64,000 bases of DNA from Candidatus Zixiibacteriota bacterium (lineage in GTDB: Bacteria > Zixibacteria > MSB-5A5 > GN15 > JAAZOE01), in the NCBI GenBank assembly GCA_030668485.1, contig DAOUTW010000010.1, positions 25,445 to 89,444 on the forward strand, read 5' to 3'. This document shows, piece by piece, positions 52,730 to 60,998 of this stretch; the first letter of the stretch is position 1; every line of letters begins with the position of its first letter. Under the pieces are notes generated by a model. The model was given only the letters and a program-made list of their open reading frames with translations. It made no database searches and was not told where the DNA came from. Position numbers and translations under genes: made by a program.

Positions 52730-55700
52730 TTACACATTCACCTTGCGATTGACCTGGGCCGAACCGATAGCATCGAGGGCCTTGCGCATATACGGTAAAC
52801 GATCGGTCGATTTGATCGCTGATAAATCGGCTGTAAACTTGAATCCACCCATCATCGAAAATTCGAGAGGAACATCGACCGCTCGGCGAATCGCCTCAAT
52901 ATCACTCCGGGTAAACTCCACCGTCGCCGGATATTCAACCGTGATGCGCAGTTGACCGACCTTGACTTTCTCCGCACCGGTGATGGCAGCCGCCAGTCGC
53001 AAACCGGCGCCGTCAAACAACTGCGTGGCCTGCATTGGCATCCGCCCGAAACGATCAATAACCTCCTCGCGCAGTGTCTCGATATCATCAAGACGATAAC
53101 AATCGGACAGCCGCCGGTAAATATCGACCTTCTGCTGTTTGACATTGACGTAGTTATCCGGCAGATATAGGTCTAAAGAACCCTCCAGCTTGGTGTCGGG
53201 AAGACGCTCAATCTTCTCACCTTTCAACTCGGCCACCGCTTCCTCGAGGATTTTGGTGTACAGATCAAAACCGATATCTTCGATAAAACCGGACTGCTTT
53301 GCCCCCAGGACCTCACCGGCGCCCCTGATTTCCAGATCGCGCATCGCCAATGCGAATCCGGAACCGAGGTCGCTGTGCGCCTCAATAGCTCGCAGACGTT
53401 TGCGGCCATCTTCGGACAACAACCGGTAGGGCGGCGTCATAAGGTAGGCGTAAGCCCGTCGAGGTGAACGCCCGACCCGCCCGCGCAATTGATACAACTG
53501 AGCCAGGCCAAAACGATCGGCCCGGTTGATGATAATCGTATTGACCGAAGGAATATCAAGACCGGACTCGATAATCGAAGTACACAACAGCACCTGATAT
53601 CGCTTCGCCAGAAACGCCAGCATAACCCCTTCTAGTTCCCGCTCCCGCATCTGACCATGAGCGATGACGATCTCTACCTGAGGAAGAAGTTTTTTGAGAT
53701 AACGATACATCGCCCCGATTGTCTGCACTCGATTATGCACAAAATAAACCTGCCCGTCACGGTCAACCTCCCGCAGGATAGCCTCGGCGATAACTTGCGG
53801 ATTGAATTCAACAATCTCGGTGTTGATCGGCAGACGATCGCGGGGACAGGTGGCGATCAGCGACATATCCCGAGCTCCCATCATAGACAACTGCAGCGTC
53901 CGAGGGATAGGAGTCGCCGTCAGTGTGATGGTATCGACATTCTTCTTGAGCCGGCGCAGTTTTTCCTTATGCGTCACACCAAACCGCTGCTCCTCATCGA
54001 CCACTAAAAGTCCGAGATCCGCGAAATACAGGTCTTTCGATAACAAACGATGAGTGCCGATAACGATATCTGCCTGCCCGGAAGCGATATCCTCGATGAT
54101 TACCTTCTGCTCAGCGCGAGTTTTAAATCGCGACAGCATTTCTACCCGCATCGGGAATTCCTTGAGGCGGGAAGAGAAAGTATTGTAATGCTGCTGCGCC
54201 AGAATTGTTGTCGGAACCAAAACTGCCACCTGCTTGTGATTCTCGACCGTTTTAAATGCGGCCCGAACGGCGACTTCCGTTTTACCATATCCGACATCGC
54301 CGCAAATCAGCCTGTCGCTTGGCGTCGCCTTTTCCATATCCTGCTTGACATCATTAATCGCCTTAAGCTGGTCGGGAGTTTCCTCATAGATGAAGGAAGC
54401 CTCCAGGTGCCGCTGCCAGACAGTATCGCTGTTGAAAGCGAATCCCGGAGCCGTTTTCCGCTCGGCATAAAGCTTGATAAGCTGCTCCGCCATATCGGCG
54501 ACCGCTTTTTTCGTTTTCTTCTTCAGCTTTTCCCAGGCGGCGCCGCCCAGGCTGGTCAGTCGCGGTGTCGATTCCTTGCCGGCATACTTGGAGACACGGT
54601 TGAACTCCTCGATCGGTACAAAAAGTTTGTCACCATCGCGATAAGTCAGCATCAGGCAATCACGCATCCGTTCATCGACTTTGAGTGTTTCCAGACGATT
54701 GAATCGAGCCAGCCCGTAATCGGCATGGACGACAATATCGCCCGGATTGAGATTGGCATACGATGTCAGCGCCACACCCTCTTTGTATCGCCGTCGTTTG
54801 ATACGACGGAAATGACGCGAGAAAATCTGATGATCGGTTAAGAGAGCCGTTTTGAGTTCATCGGAAATAAACCCGGCATGAATATGGAAAACCTCAACCG
54901 GGGCCGTTATCCCGCGTTCAGTCAGAATTTCCCCCAGCCGTTCCGCCTGTCCGGGGTTGTCGCAAGTAATCACTGTCTTGTAGCCCCGCTCACGATAATC
55001 GGAAGTGATATCAGACAGGTAGTCAAGACGGCTGCCGATGGCAGGATGTTCCTGACATCCGAAGTCGAAACGCTGGTTCTGTCGCGAACGAAACGGATGA
55101 ATAATCAGGCTGATCTTTGTCACGAGCTTTTCATATTGTTCTTCCGGATTAAAATAATAGTCGGCCACATCGGGTGGATCGGAAAATCTGCCTTTGGCCA
55201 ATTCATACAATCCCTGCCCCTCTTTGTATAACTCGCGCATATCCTCAAGCAAAGATTTACCGCCATCGAGAATCCTCAGATCATTTTCCCCGATATAATC
55301 AAGCAGCGATCCCTGAACGATCCCGAAACTGATCGCCAGCCATTCCAAACCGGGCAAATCAGGCTCACAGATAAAACGAGCCCGGATCAGGTCGGCATCT
55401 TTTTCATTAAGCCGATCCAGGTAATCCTCAATTGTCTCCGATCTAATTGGAATCTCACGGCGTGGGAGAAGATTAACCTGCTCCAGTCGCTCTATTGTCC
55501 TTTGATCACGTACATCGAAATGGCGCAAGGATTCGATCTCATCACCGAAGAATTCAGCTCGCACCGGTAATTCACTCGATGCTGAAAAGAAATCGATCAC
55601 ACCGCCGCGAACTACAAAATCTCCGACTTCCTCCACCGCGTCGACCGCGTTAAAACCGAGTGATACCAGGTGTCCGGCCAGATCCTCCGGTTCCAGTTCC

Positions 55701-56182
55701 TGCCCGACATGCAAATGCAACGACGTCGCAAGAAAGGTCTCGCGAGCCATGGTCGGTTCGATAACCGCCTGTGGAGGTGCAATGACAACGCACTTCTGAG
55801 GAGACAGCAGAGTCGAAAGAGCCGTCAGCCGTTGACCGGTTGCCTCGCCCGATGGCGACCGAAATTCATATGGGTTTATATTCCGAGGCGGGAAAAAACA
55901 AACGGCATCTTCGCCGATCAGATTGCCCAGATCATCGGCCAGACCCTGACCTTCATCATAATTAGAAGTTATGAACAGAATATTGCCGCTTCGCGCCTCA
56001 TAGAGCGAGGCCAGCAAAAACGCCACTGCTCCTCCGGCGAGTCCGGTCAGGAGGAGCGGTTCCGATGCGTCCTGATCGGCGCCGGGGCTGGCGATATTGG
56101 CAATCTCATCGCACAGCAATTTTAATCGCGATGATTCCGAAAAATGGTCTTTTATTTGTCGCGCTAATGAATTATCCGGCAT
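52730..56182 (-). CDS. mfd: Transcription-repair coupling factor
   Basis: The 1150-residue protein shows Mfd order: UvrB-homology N-terminal part, RNA-polymerase-interacting domain beginning GDIVVHADYGLARF (about 487), RecG-like helicase with Walker A CGDVGYGKTEVA (about 628), DEEQRFGV (about 729), TATPIPRTL and the translocation motif, and a C-terminal TRCF domain (DRFGRMPMQ). It removes RNA polymerase stalled at DNA lesions and recruits UvrA. Length is normal. It is monocistronic; a GC hairpin lies 80 bases upstream. Confidence 0.95.
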   Translation of the reverse strand: MPDNSLARQIKDHFSESSRLKLLCDEIANIASPGADQDASEPLLLTGLAGGAVAFLLASLYEARSGNILFITSNYDEGQGLADDLGNLIGEDAVCFFPPRNINPYEFRSPSGEATGQRLTALSTLLSPQKCVVIAPPQAVIEPTMARETFLATSLHLHVGQELEPEDLAGHLVSLGFNAVDAVEEVGDFVVRGGVIDFFSASSELPVRAEFFGDEIESLRHFDVRDQRTIERLEQVNLLPRREIPIRSETIEDYLDRLNEKDADLIRARFICEPDLPGLEWLAISFGIVQGSLLDYIGENDLRILDGGKSLLEDMRELYKEGQGLYELAKGRFSDPPDVADYYFNPEEQYEKLVTKISLIIHPFRSRQNQRFDFGCQEHPAIGSRLDYLSDITSDYRERGYKTVITCDNPGQAERLGEILTERGITAPVEVFHIHAGFISDELKTALLTDHQIFSRHFRRIKRRRYKEGVALTSYANLNPGDIVVHADYGLARFNRLETLKVDERMRDCLMLTYRDGDKLFVPIEEFNRVSKYAGKESTPRLTSLGGAAWEKLKKKTKKAVADMAEQLIKLYAERKTAPGFAFNSDTVWQRHLEASFIYEETPDQLKAINDVKQDMEKATPSDRLICGDVGYGKTEVAVRAAFKTVENHKQVAVLVPTTILAQQHYNTFSSRLKEFPMRVEMLSRFKTRAEQKVIIEDIASGQADIVIGTHRLLSKDLYFADLGLLVVDEEQRFGVTHKEKLRRLKKNVDTITLTATPIPRTLQLSMMGARDMSLIATCPRDRLPINTEIVEFNPQVIAEAILREVDRDGQVYFVHNRVQTIGAMYRYLKKLLPQVEIVIAHGQMRERELEGVMLAFLAKRYQVLLCTSIIESGLDIPSVNTIIINRADRFGLAQLYQLRGRVGRSPRRAYAYLMTPPYRLLSEDGRKRLRAIEAHSDLGSGFALAMRDLEIRGAGEVLGAKQSGFIEDIGFDLYTKILEEAVAELKGEKIERLPDTKLEGSLDLYLPDNYVNVKQQKVDIYRRLSDCYRLDDIETLREEVIDRFGRMPMQATQLFDGAGLRLAAAITGAEKVKVGQLRITVEYPATVEFTRSDIEAIRRAVDVPLEFSMMGGFKFTADLSAIKSTDRLPYMRKALDAIGSAQVNRKVNV

Positions 56183-56264
56183 TTCGCATCCTCAATAATA
56201 TTCCGCATCAAATCGTCATTCAGTCCAATACCAAAAAAACAGCCTTATGCACGAAACGACGAAA

Positions 56265-56288
56265 GCCCCGTCCGGCAATCGGCGGGGT
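56265..56288 (-). terminator. GC hairpin in the leader region of mfd
   Basis: CCCCG-T-CCG and CGG-CGGGG pair around GCAAT; on the minus strand it is followed by GCTTTCGTCG, a poor T run. It could be a weak second terminator for the upstream operon or an attenuator. Confidence 0.45.
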
Positions 56289-56400
56289 GGTGTCGTTTAT
56301 TTTTATTTGTCGGCTTATTATACGTAATTTTGCACTCGAAGAAATCACTTTTTTTATCTTGAGGCTGATTATTATAAGGAAAAGAAACGGGCAGAATCTG

Positions 56401-56422
56401 AAAAATCCCACCCGTTTGGTGG
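56401..56422 (-). terminator. Rho-independent terminator of the transglutaminase operon
   Basis: On the minus strand CCACC-AAACG-GGTGG is followed by GATTTTT, about 10 bases after the wHTH stop. Confidence 0.7.
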
Positions 56423-56431
56423 TTTGGTTTA

Positions 56432-57025
56432 CTATTCTACCTCAATCACATCGTACTTTTCAAGTAACTCGACAATATCAAATATCTCCGGCAGAACGGT
56501 GTCGTCGATCTCCGCCTTTCGCATGATATCCGATATGCTTAAATGATCGGCGGTAGGGAAGGGGAGATGGTAGAGGAATTTCCCCTGCGGAGCGGTCAGG
56601 TTGATTTTTCGCTCTTTCCGCTCCCGCCCTTCGCCGGTCCAGATAGTGACACTACTCAGATACTGATGACTTCTAGCTGTAGAAAAGCGAGCGCCGGCGT
56701 TTTCCTTTTCCCGTATTTTCCTAACCGCTTGCATCTCAGATTGTCTTTTGGCGATTTGGCCGAGGTCGATCTCCATGCTGATTATTCGCTGCTTCAGCGA
56801 ATATCTGAAATAAGGTCGCTTCTTCTCGGATACTTCTTTCCGGGTCAGAATGCCGAGTGACGCCATCGCCTCAAGAAATTCCTGAGCGGTGCTGATATGA
56901 AGATTCAACCGGGATGCAGCCTCAGAAGCCGAAATATCCTGATAATTGACCAGGAGTCCGAAAAGATCCTCGGCATAATCTTTCGATATATAATTACCCA
57001 GTTTTGATGCTGTCTTGAAATCCAT
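56432..57025 (-). CDS. Winged-helix transcription regulator (ArsR-like), last gene of operon
   Basis: The 197-residue soluble protein has a winged-helix segment at residues about 18-75 (DISASEAASRLNLHISTAQEFLEAMASLGILTR region), the recognition helix being followed by RPYFRYSLK as the wing. A coiled, charged stretch follows (LGQIAKRQSEMQAVRKIREKE). A second, smaller helical part at about 160-197 (ISDIMRKAEIDDTVLPEIFDIVELLEKYDVIEVE region) could be another wHTH. It starts eight bases after the membrane protein's stop. It is a candidate regulator of its own operon, whose promoter has a palindrome. Confidence 0.65.
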   Translation of the reverse strand: MDFKTASKLGNYISKDYAEDLFGLLVNYQDISASEAASRLNLHISTAQEFLEAMASLGILTRKEVSEKKRPYFRYSLKQRIISMEIDLGQIAKRQSEMQAVRKIREKENAGARFSTARSHQYLSSVTIWTGEGRERKERKINLTAPQGKFLYHLPFPTADHLSISDIMRKAEIDDTVLPEIFDIVELLEKYDVIEVE

Positions 57026-57033
57026 ATCAGTCT

Positions 57034-57846
57034 TTAGGTAAAAGGGTTTTCTTTCAGAGCATTCATCCTGTTAATTATTCTGATACCGTCCCCCTTTTTA
57101 AACATCTCCATAAATTCGATAAACAGGCTCCCCAGCGAATCACAGAGTTGATCGAAGGTTAGATCCTCATGGTAACTCAGGTATTCTTTATGTGCAATAT
57201 TTGCCGCAACATTACCTCCAAGGTCGAACGAAACCCATGTCTTGCCTGACAGATCATGATTCCATCCATAAAGATGACAAAACGATTGAGCCATGGTTAT
57301 CGGTGCATAAAAAACCCGATCATCTTCGACATAGGGCAATGCGATCATATTGCGGCGGAGAAACTTCGTGAAATCCATCAACTGCTGACCGCTATATTCC
57401 GCCTTGCCGATCGGATGCGGCCGTGCCGTGAAGCCGTCGCGCGTTCCCTCGACCGGGGCCGCCGTCAGTTCCAGGACTTCGCGACCCCGCCATTTGTATT
57501 TTCTGGAGAGTACCAGGTATAACGTCAGGATCATGAAAAACAGATTACCGGCACCAAGAATTCCCGCCCATCCCGATTCCAATTCAAATGGCGCTCCCCC
57601 GATACCGGTCAACATGATACCGGCAAAAAGAAGGAAAAGAGCATTGGTCAAAAAACCGACGTTGAGTATCCGCACGTAGGTGATAAGCAATAAAAAGCCT
57701 GCTGCAAATATGGCAAAAGCCATAAATCCGTAGGCGGTTTGCTTCCCCCAAAAAAACCACAGCATAAAAAAGCCAATCAGAATTACGGCTGCGGGTATAA
57801 ATCCCACGAGTGATTTTTCCGGTTTCAATTTGCTATGCAAGTTCAT
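57034..57846 (-). CDS. Four-helix membrane protein with cytoplasmic domain, unknown function
   Basis: Residues about 13-125 form four transmembrane helices (VGFIPAAVILIGFFML, GFMAFAIFAAGFLLLITYV, LTNALFLLFAGIMLTG, GNLFFMILTLYLVL). The remaining 140 residues are soluble, with VFYAPITMAQSFCHLYGW and WVSFDLGGNVAANIAHKEY. I recognise no named family. It is sandwiched between the transglutaminase gene (29 bases upstream) and the wHTH gene (8 bases downstream), so it is a possible link between a periplasmic event and transcription. Confidence 0.65.
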   Translation of the reverse strand: MNLHSKLKPEKSLVGFIPAAVILIGFFMLWFFWGKQTAYGFMAFAIFAAGFLLLITYVRILNVGFLTNALFLLFAGIMLTGIGGAPFELESGWAGILGAGNLFFMILTLYLVLSRKYKWRGREVLELTAAPVEGTRDGFTARPHPIGKAEYSGQQLMDFTKFLRRNMIALPYVEDDRVFYAPITMAQSFCHLYGWNHDLSGKTWVSFDLGGNVAANIAHKEYLSYHEDLTFDQLCDSLGSLFIEFMEMFKKGDGIRIINRMNALKENPFT

Positions 57847-57875
57847 CCTCGGTTATCTCCAGATAAAAGCCCGGC

Positions 57876-59933
57876 TCAGTTGCCGCCGCCAACATAAAGA
57901 ATTTTTGGGAGCCTGGTGATGCTTTGAAAAACCAAAGCCGAAGCCTGGGCTTCATCACCGGCGACAAAAGAGATTTTGTTCTGATCGAATTCATTGGTCC
58001 ATAGACCTTCTTCATCGGGTCCGATCAAACCAATTATCCCTCGTTTTGGGTCGTCCACGGCGAGATTGCCGTCCTTATAAATCACCGTCAGGACTAAATT
58101 TTGCATCGGGATTATATATTCACCCAGATATGTTTGGTACTCATCCGGGACTCCAGCCTTAATCACAGTCGAGTCGGAAGTCTTCTTTCGGGGCAACCTG
58201 CTTGTCGAAATAATTGCCATCTCGGTAACCTCGCCGGACTCATCTTTCGTGAATGAAACACCGGCGGCATCGGTTAGTTTGAAAAGCCAGAGGCCCTCTT
58301 CATTCGGTTCATTCAACTCAAATACCATTTTGCCCGGAATATCAATCGCCAGACTGGCGTTTTGCACCAGGATTTCCGGCTCTCCTCCCGGTCCCTTGTA
58401 TTTCCCCAGGTATGGTTTTAATTCGGGAGGTACTTCACCGCTTCCGGCGGTGGCCATCGTGACCGAACCGGCAGTGTAATCGAGGATTTCGGCTTCCTTA
58501 AATCCCAGATATATACCCTTTGTGGTGAGTACTCCAAGGCGAAGATGGCCGCTATCGACAAAATCGATTTCCTTGATGGTGGCATCGACCGGGATCCAGC
58601 CCGCCTCACCCATATAAACCTCATCCCAGGCATGCTGTCCGAAACTGCCACCGTAATTGGGGGCATACATGCATCCCCAGACAACCCGGCAGGGGATACC
58701 GACGGCACGACAAAATCCTGCCAGCAGCCGAGAATGCCCGCCACATTCGGCCATCTGCATCTCGAATGTTCCTTTGGCAGTACCTCCGCCGGGAACTCCT
58801 GGACCAATTTCAGTCGAAACCCATTTACTCAACCTTTTTGCCGCCTCCCATGAGTTTGAGGCTCCCGCAGTTATTTGTTGTGCCCTCTCAATCAGCGGCA
58901 GGTAATCCGATTCGATCATAGCTTCCGGCGAAAGGTATTTCTCCAGAATCGGATCACCTCTGAAATCGGGCGGGAAAGGAGGCGCCCCGATGCCATCATA
59001 TCTGGTATGGCTCACTTCGAAAACACCGTCGATATAGTTCTCTTTTACTGTCCCTTCAAATTTCTGTCCTGGTATGTTGAGGCTTTCGGCGGTAATTATT
59101 CCCCCGCCGGGCTCTAATACCGTTCTTGCTTTCATGTATGAAATTGCCTTGATATCGGAAATGCTGACATTTACTTTTGCGAAGATATCATCATTCATGT
59201 CGGCTTTGACTATATTTTCAGTTATCGATGCATCGGCCAGGAAAATATTCCTGGTCGGAAGTTCAGCCTTTAAGGCATAACCCGTTTTGGTGTCAACCCA
59301 CCATTTGGTTTTCATCGCGCTGGTTTTATCATGGTTTTTTAGCACGATGGCATCAAAGGTCTGCCCGGCCAACTCCAGTTGTTCCCGGCCGATTTCGGTA
59401 TAGGTGATCTCATGGATGGTTCCTTCTATCAGATCAAGAGACTTGTAGGTTTTTTCTTTGAGTCCGCCGTTGACAAAATCTTCGATGATATGATAGAATA
59501 TTTGTGTGTTTTCCAGCAGCACGTCGGAGGGAAGATCAATTTCGGACGGTCCCCCGCCTACACCGGTCGAAACTATATGCGCTTTTCCACCATCGATATC
59601 CACCTTGTAACCAAATTTCATCGTGCCCTGATCAATATCGAGGCTATTATGGAAATATTTCCCGGTTCTCGGATTGATTAAAAACTTGAAATTGATTTTG
59701 GTGTCAAAATCGGCTCCGAGAGCTGATAGTTTCATAAATACGCTTTCCTCAAGAACTATTGCCACTGAGCCGTCAATTTCAGTATTTGAAATCAGGACTT
59801 CGGAATACCCGCAGACACTTCCCTTTTGCTCGATTCCGTAATAGAGTTTCTCCCCATCCTGATCCGCATTTGCCGCGCCGGCAATAAACAGCCCCAGCAC
59901 CAGAATCAGAAATGATTTTGCCCAGATTTTCAT
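57876..59933 (-). CDS. Exported transglutaminase-like cysteine protein
   Basis: A signal peptide (MKIWAKSFLILVLGLFIAGAANA) precedes about 350 residues of beta-rich sequence. The transglutaminase core follows, with the catalytic triad visible: Cys in MAECGGHSRLLAGFC (about 404), His in GQHAWDEVYM (about 444) and Asp in WIPVDAT (about 459). About 190 residues of tandem beta domains follow (each with PPELKPYLGKY/PDEYQTYLGEY and LWLFKLTDA/LWTNEFDQN), so there are two C-terminal repeats. Such proteins cleave or crosslink amide bonds in the periplasm. First gene of a three-gene operon. Confidence 0.8.
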   Translation of the reverse strand: MKIWAKSFLILVLGLFIAGAANADQDGEKLYYGIEQKGSVCGYSEVLISNTEIDGSVAIVLEESVFMKLSALGADFDTKINFKFLINPRTGKYFHNSLDIDQGTMKFGYKVDIDGGKAHIVSTGVGGGPSEIDLPSDVLLENTQIFYHIIEDFVNGGLKEKTYKSLDLIEGTIHEITYTEIGREQLELAGQTFDAIVLKNHDKTSAMKTKWWVDTKTGYALKAELPTRNIFLADASITENIVKADMNDDIFAKVNVSISDIKAISYMKARTVLEPGGGIITAESLNIPGQKFEGTVKENYIDGVFEVSHTRYDGIGAPPFPPDFRGDPILEKYLSPEAMIESDYLPLIERAQQITAGASNSWEAAKRLSKWVSTEIGPGVPGGGTAKGTFEMQMAECGGHSRLLAGFCRAVGIPCRVVWGCMYAPNYGGSFGQHAWDEVYMGEAGWIPVDATIKEIDFVDSGHLRLGVLTTKGIYLGFKEAEILDYTAGSVTMATAGSGEVPPELKPYLGKYKGPGGEPEILVQNASLAIDIPGKMVFELNEPNEEGLWLFKLTDAAGVSFTKDESGEVTEMAIISTSRLPRKKTSDSTVIKAGVPDEYQTYLGEYIIPMQNLVLTVIYKDGNLAVDDPKRGIIGLIGPDEEGLWTNEFDQNKISFVAGDEAQASALVFQSITRLPKILYVGGGN

Positions 59934-60074
59934 GTTGCCTCCCAGCCTAAAAAATGATTGTAATTATTTTCATTACGGCATCCATTAACACTGTTCCCCA
60001 ATCTGCCGGAATCCGTAAACCATTCTATAAACCATATCACCATTGCCTCTACTTTATTCAAAGTAATATCTATG

Positions 60075-60109
60075 TATTATATACTTCATGTTTATTGAAG
60101 TATATAGTA
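60075..60109. promoter_or_regulatory. Operator-like palindrome over the -10 of the transglutaminase operon
   Basis: TATATACTTCA (60078-60088) and TGAAGTATATA (60096-60106) are perfectly complementary around seven bases. The right arm covers the minus-strand -10 TATACT (60104-60099). A repressor bound here would block transcription; the wHTH encoded by the operon is a candidate. Confidence 0.6.
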
Positions 60110-60127
60110 TATGTACTGTCTTGTCAA
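60099..60127 (-). promoter_or_regulatory. Promoter of the transglutaminase operon
   Basis: On the minus strand a perfect TTGACA (60127-60122), exactly 17 bases, TATACT (60104-60099). The leader to the ATG at 59933 would be about 155 nt. The remaining sequence 59934-60338 contains no gene. Confidence 0.8.
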
Positions 60128-60338
60128 GAAAAAGTTTCAAAAAAAATCGTTATTTATCTTATGGGGTCACCTTTTGAGATGCCGGAAATGCCATAAGTCA
60201 TTATTATTCAATAATAAATACTCGTTACTTGATCCCATAAAAATTTGAATTAAATCGAAAATCGGTCTTGGAAAGTATAATATTGTCAGGATTACCCCGG
60301 TGGATGAGGCGCCAAATCCATCCAGGGAAGGGAGTAGT

Positions 60339-60770
60339 TTAGTTTATCGACCTGAAGTAAAACACTCCCGCCAGAATCACTCCGATAGAGAGAGCTATAA
60401 CACCGAGTATCGTGATTACTAACTGAGCGTTGCCGATCCCGACCAGGCTGCGATAAGGATCAATTTCCTGCAAAAACTGATCGCTGCCTCTCTTATCAGT
60501 CCGGCGTTTGAAGCGGACACGGCTGTCGTCGAATTTTTCGACCATTTCCCAGCCCGCTTTCGCTTCTTCTTCGCAGACTTGCTTTAGGTTCTCAGGTTTC
60601 TTAAAATAACGGGAGTTTGCTCGGACAATCTTGAATTCCCAGCCGTCCATATCATCCTTGTTATAAGTAGTCAATTTTTCCTCCTCTTCGCGCATCTTGG
60701 CGGCCGCGGCTGCCGCAGCCGCGACTGCCGCTCCGGCTCCTGCCATAGCTGCTACATTCGCTCCAGACAT
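60339..60770 (-). CDS. DUF4177-like protein with C-terminal membrane anchor
   Basis: The N-terminus is an Ala-rich low-complexity helix (MAGAGAAVAAAAAAAAKMR), followed by a small alpha/beta domain (GWEFKIVRANSRYFKKPENL ... EEEAKAGWEMVEKFDDSRVRFKRR) of the DUF4177 type, and one C-terminal transmembrane helix (LVITILGVIALSIGVILAGVF). Function is unknown. It is divergently placed from gyrA with about 230 bases between. Confidence 0.65.
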   Translation of the reverse strand: MSGANVAAMAGAGAAVAAAAAAAAKMREEEEKLTTYNKDDMDGWEFKIVRANSRYFKKPENLKQVCEEEAKAGWEMVEKFDDSRVRFKRRTDKRGSDQFLQEIDPYRSLVGIGNAQLVITILGVIALSIGVILAGVFYFRSIN

Positions 60771-60998
60771 TAAATCAGACCTCCATTTGTCAATATATAT
60801 AAAAATCGCTCAACTTATTCAAAAAAAGTGATGGCGATCGTATAACTCATTATTAATCTTACGGATACAATAGACGAAAAATGCCTCTCCGAGCAACTCA
60901 ATCATTGCTTTTCGTCTTAAAAAATGGTATTTTATCAGTCTGAAAAGGAAAATGGAATTTTTGTATAAGCTGTTAAAAGAAAATGAGATAGGCCCAAG

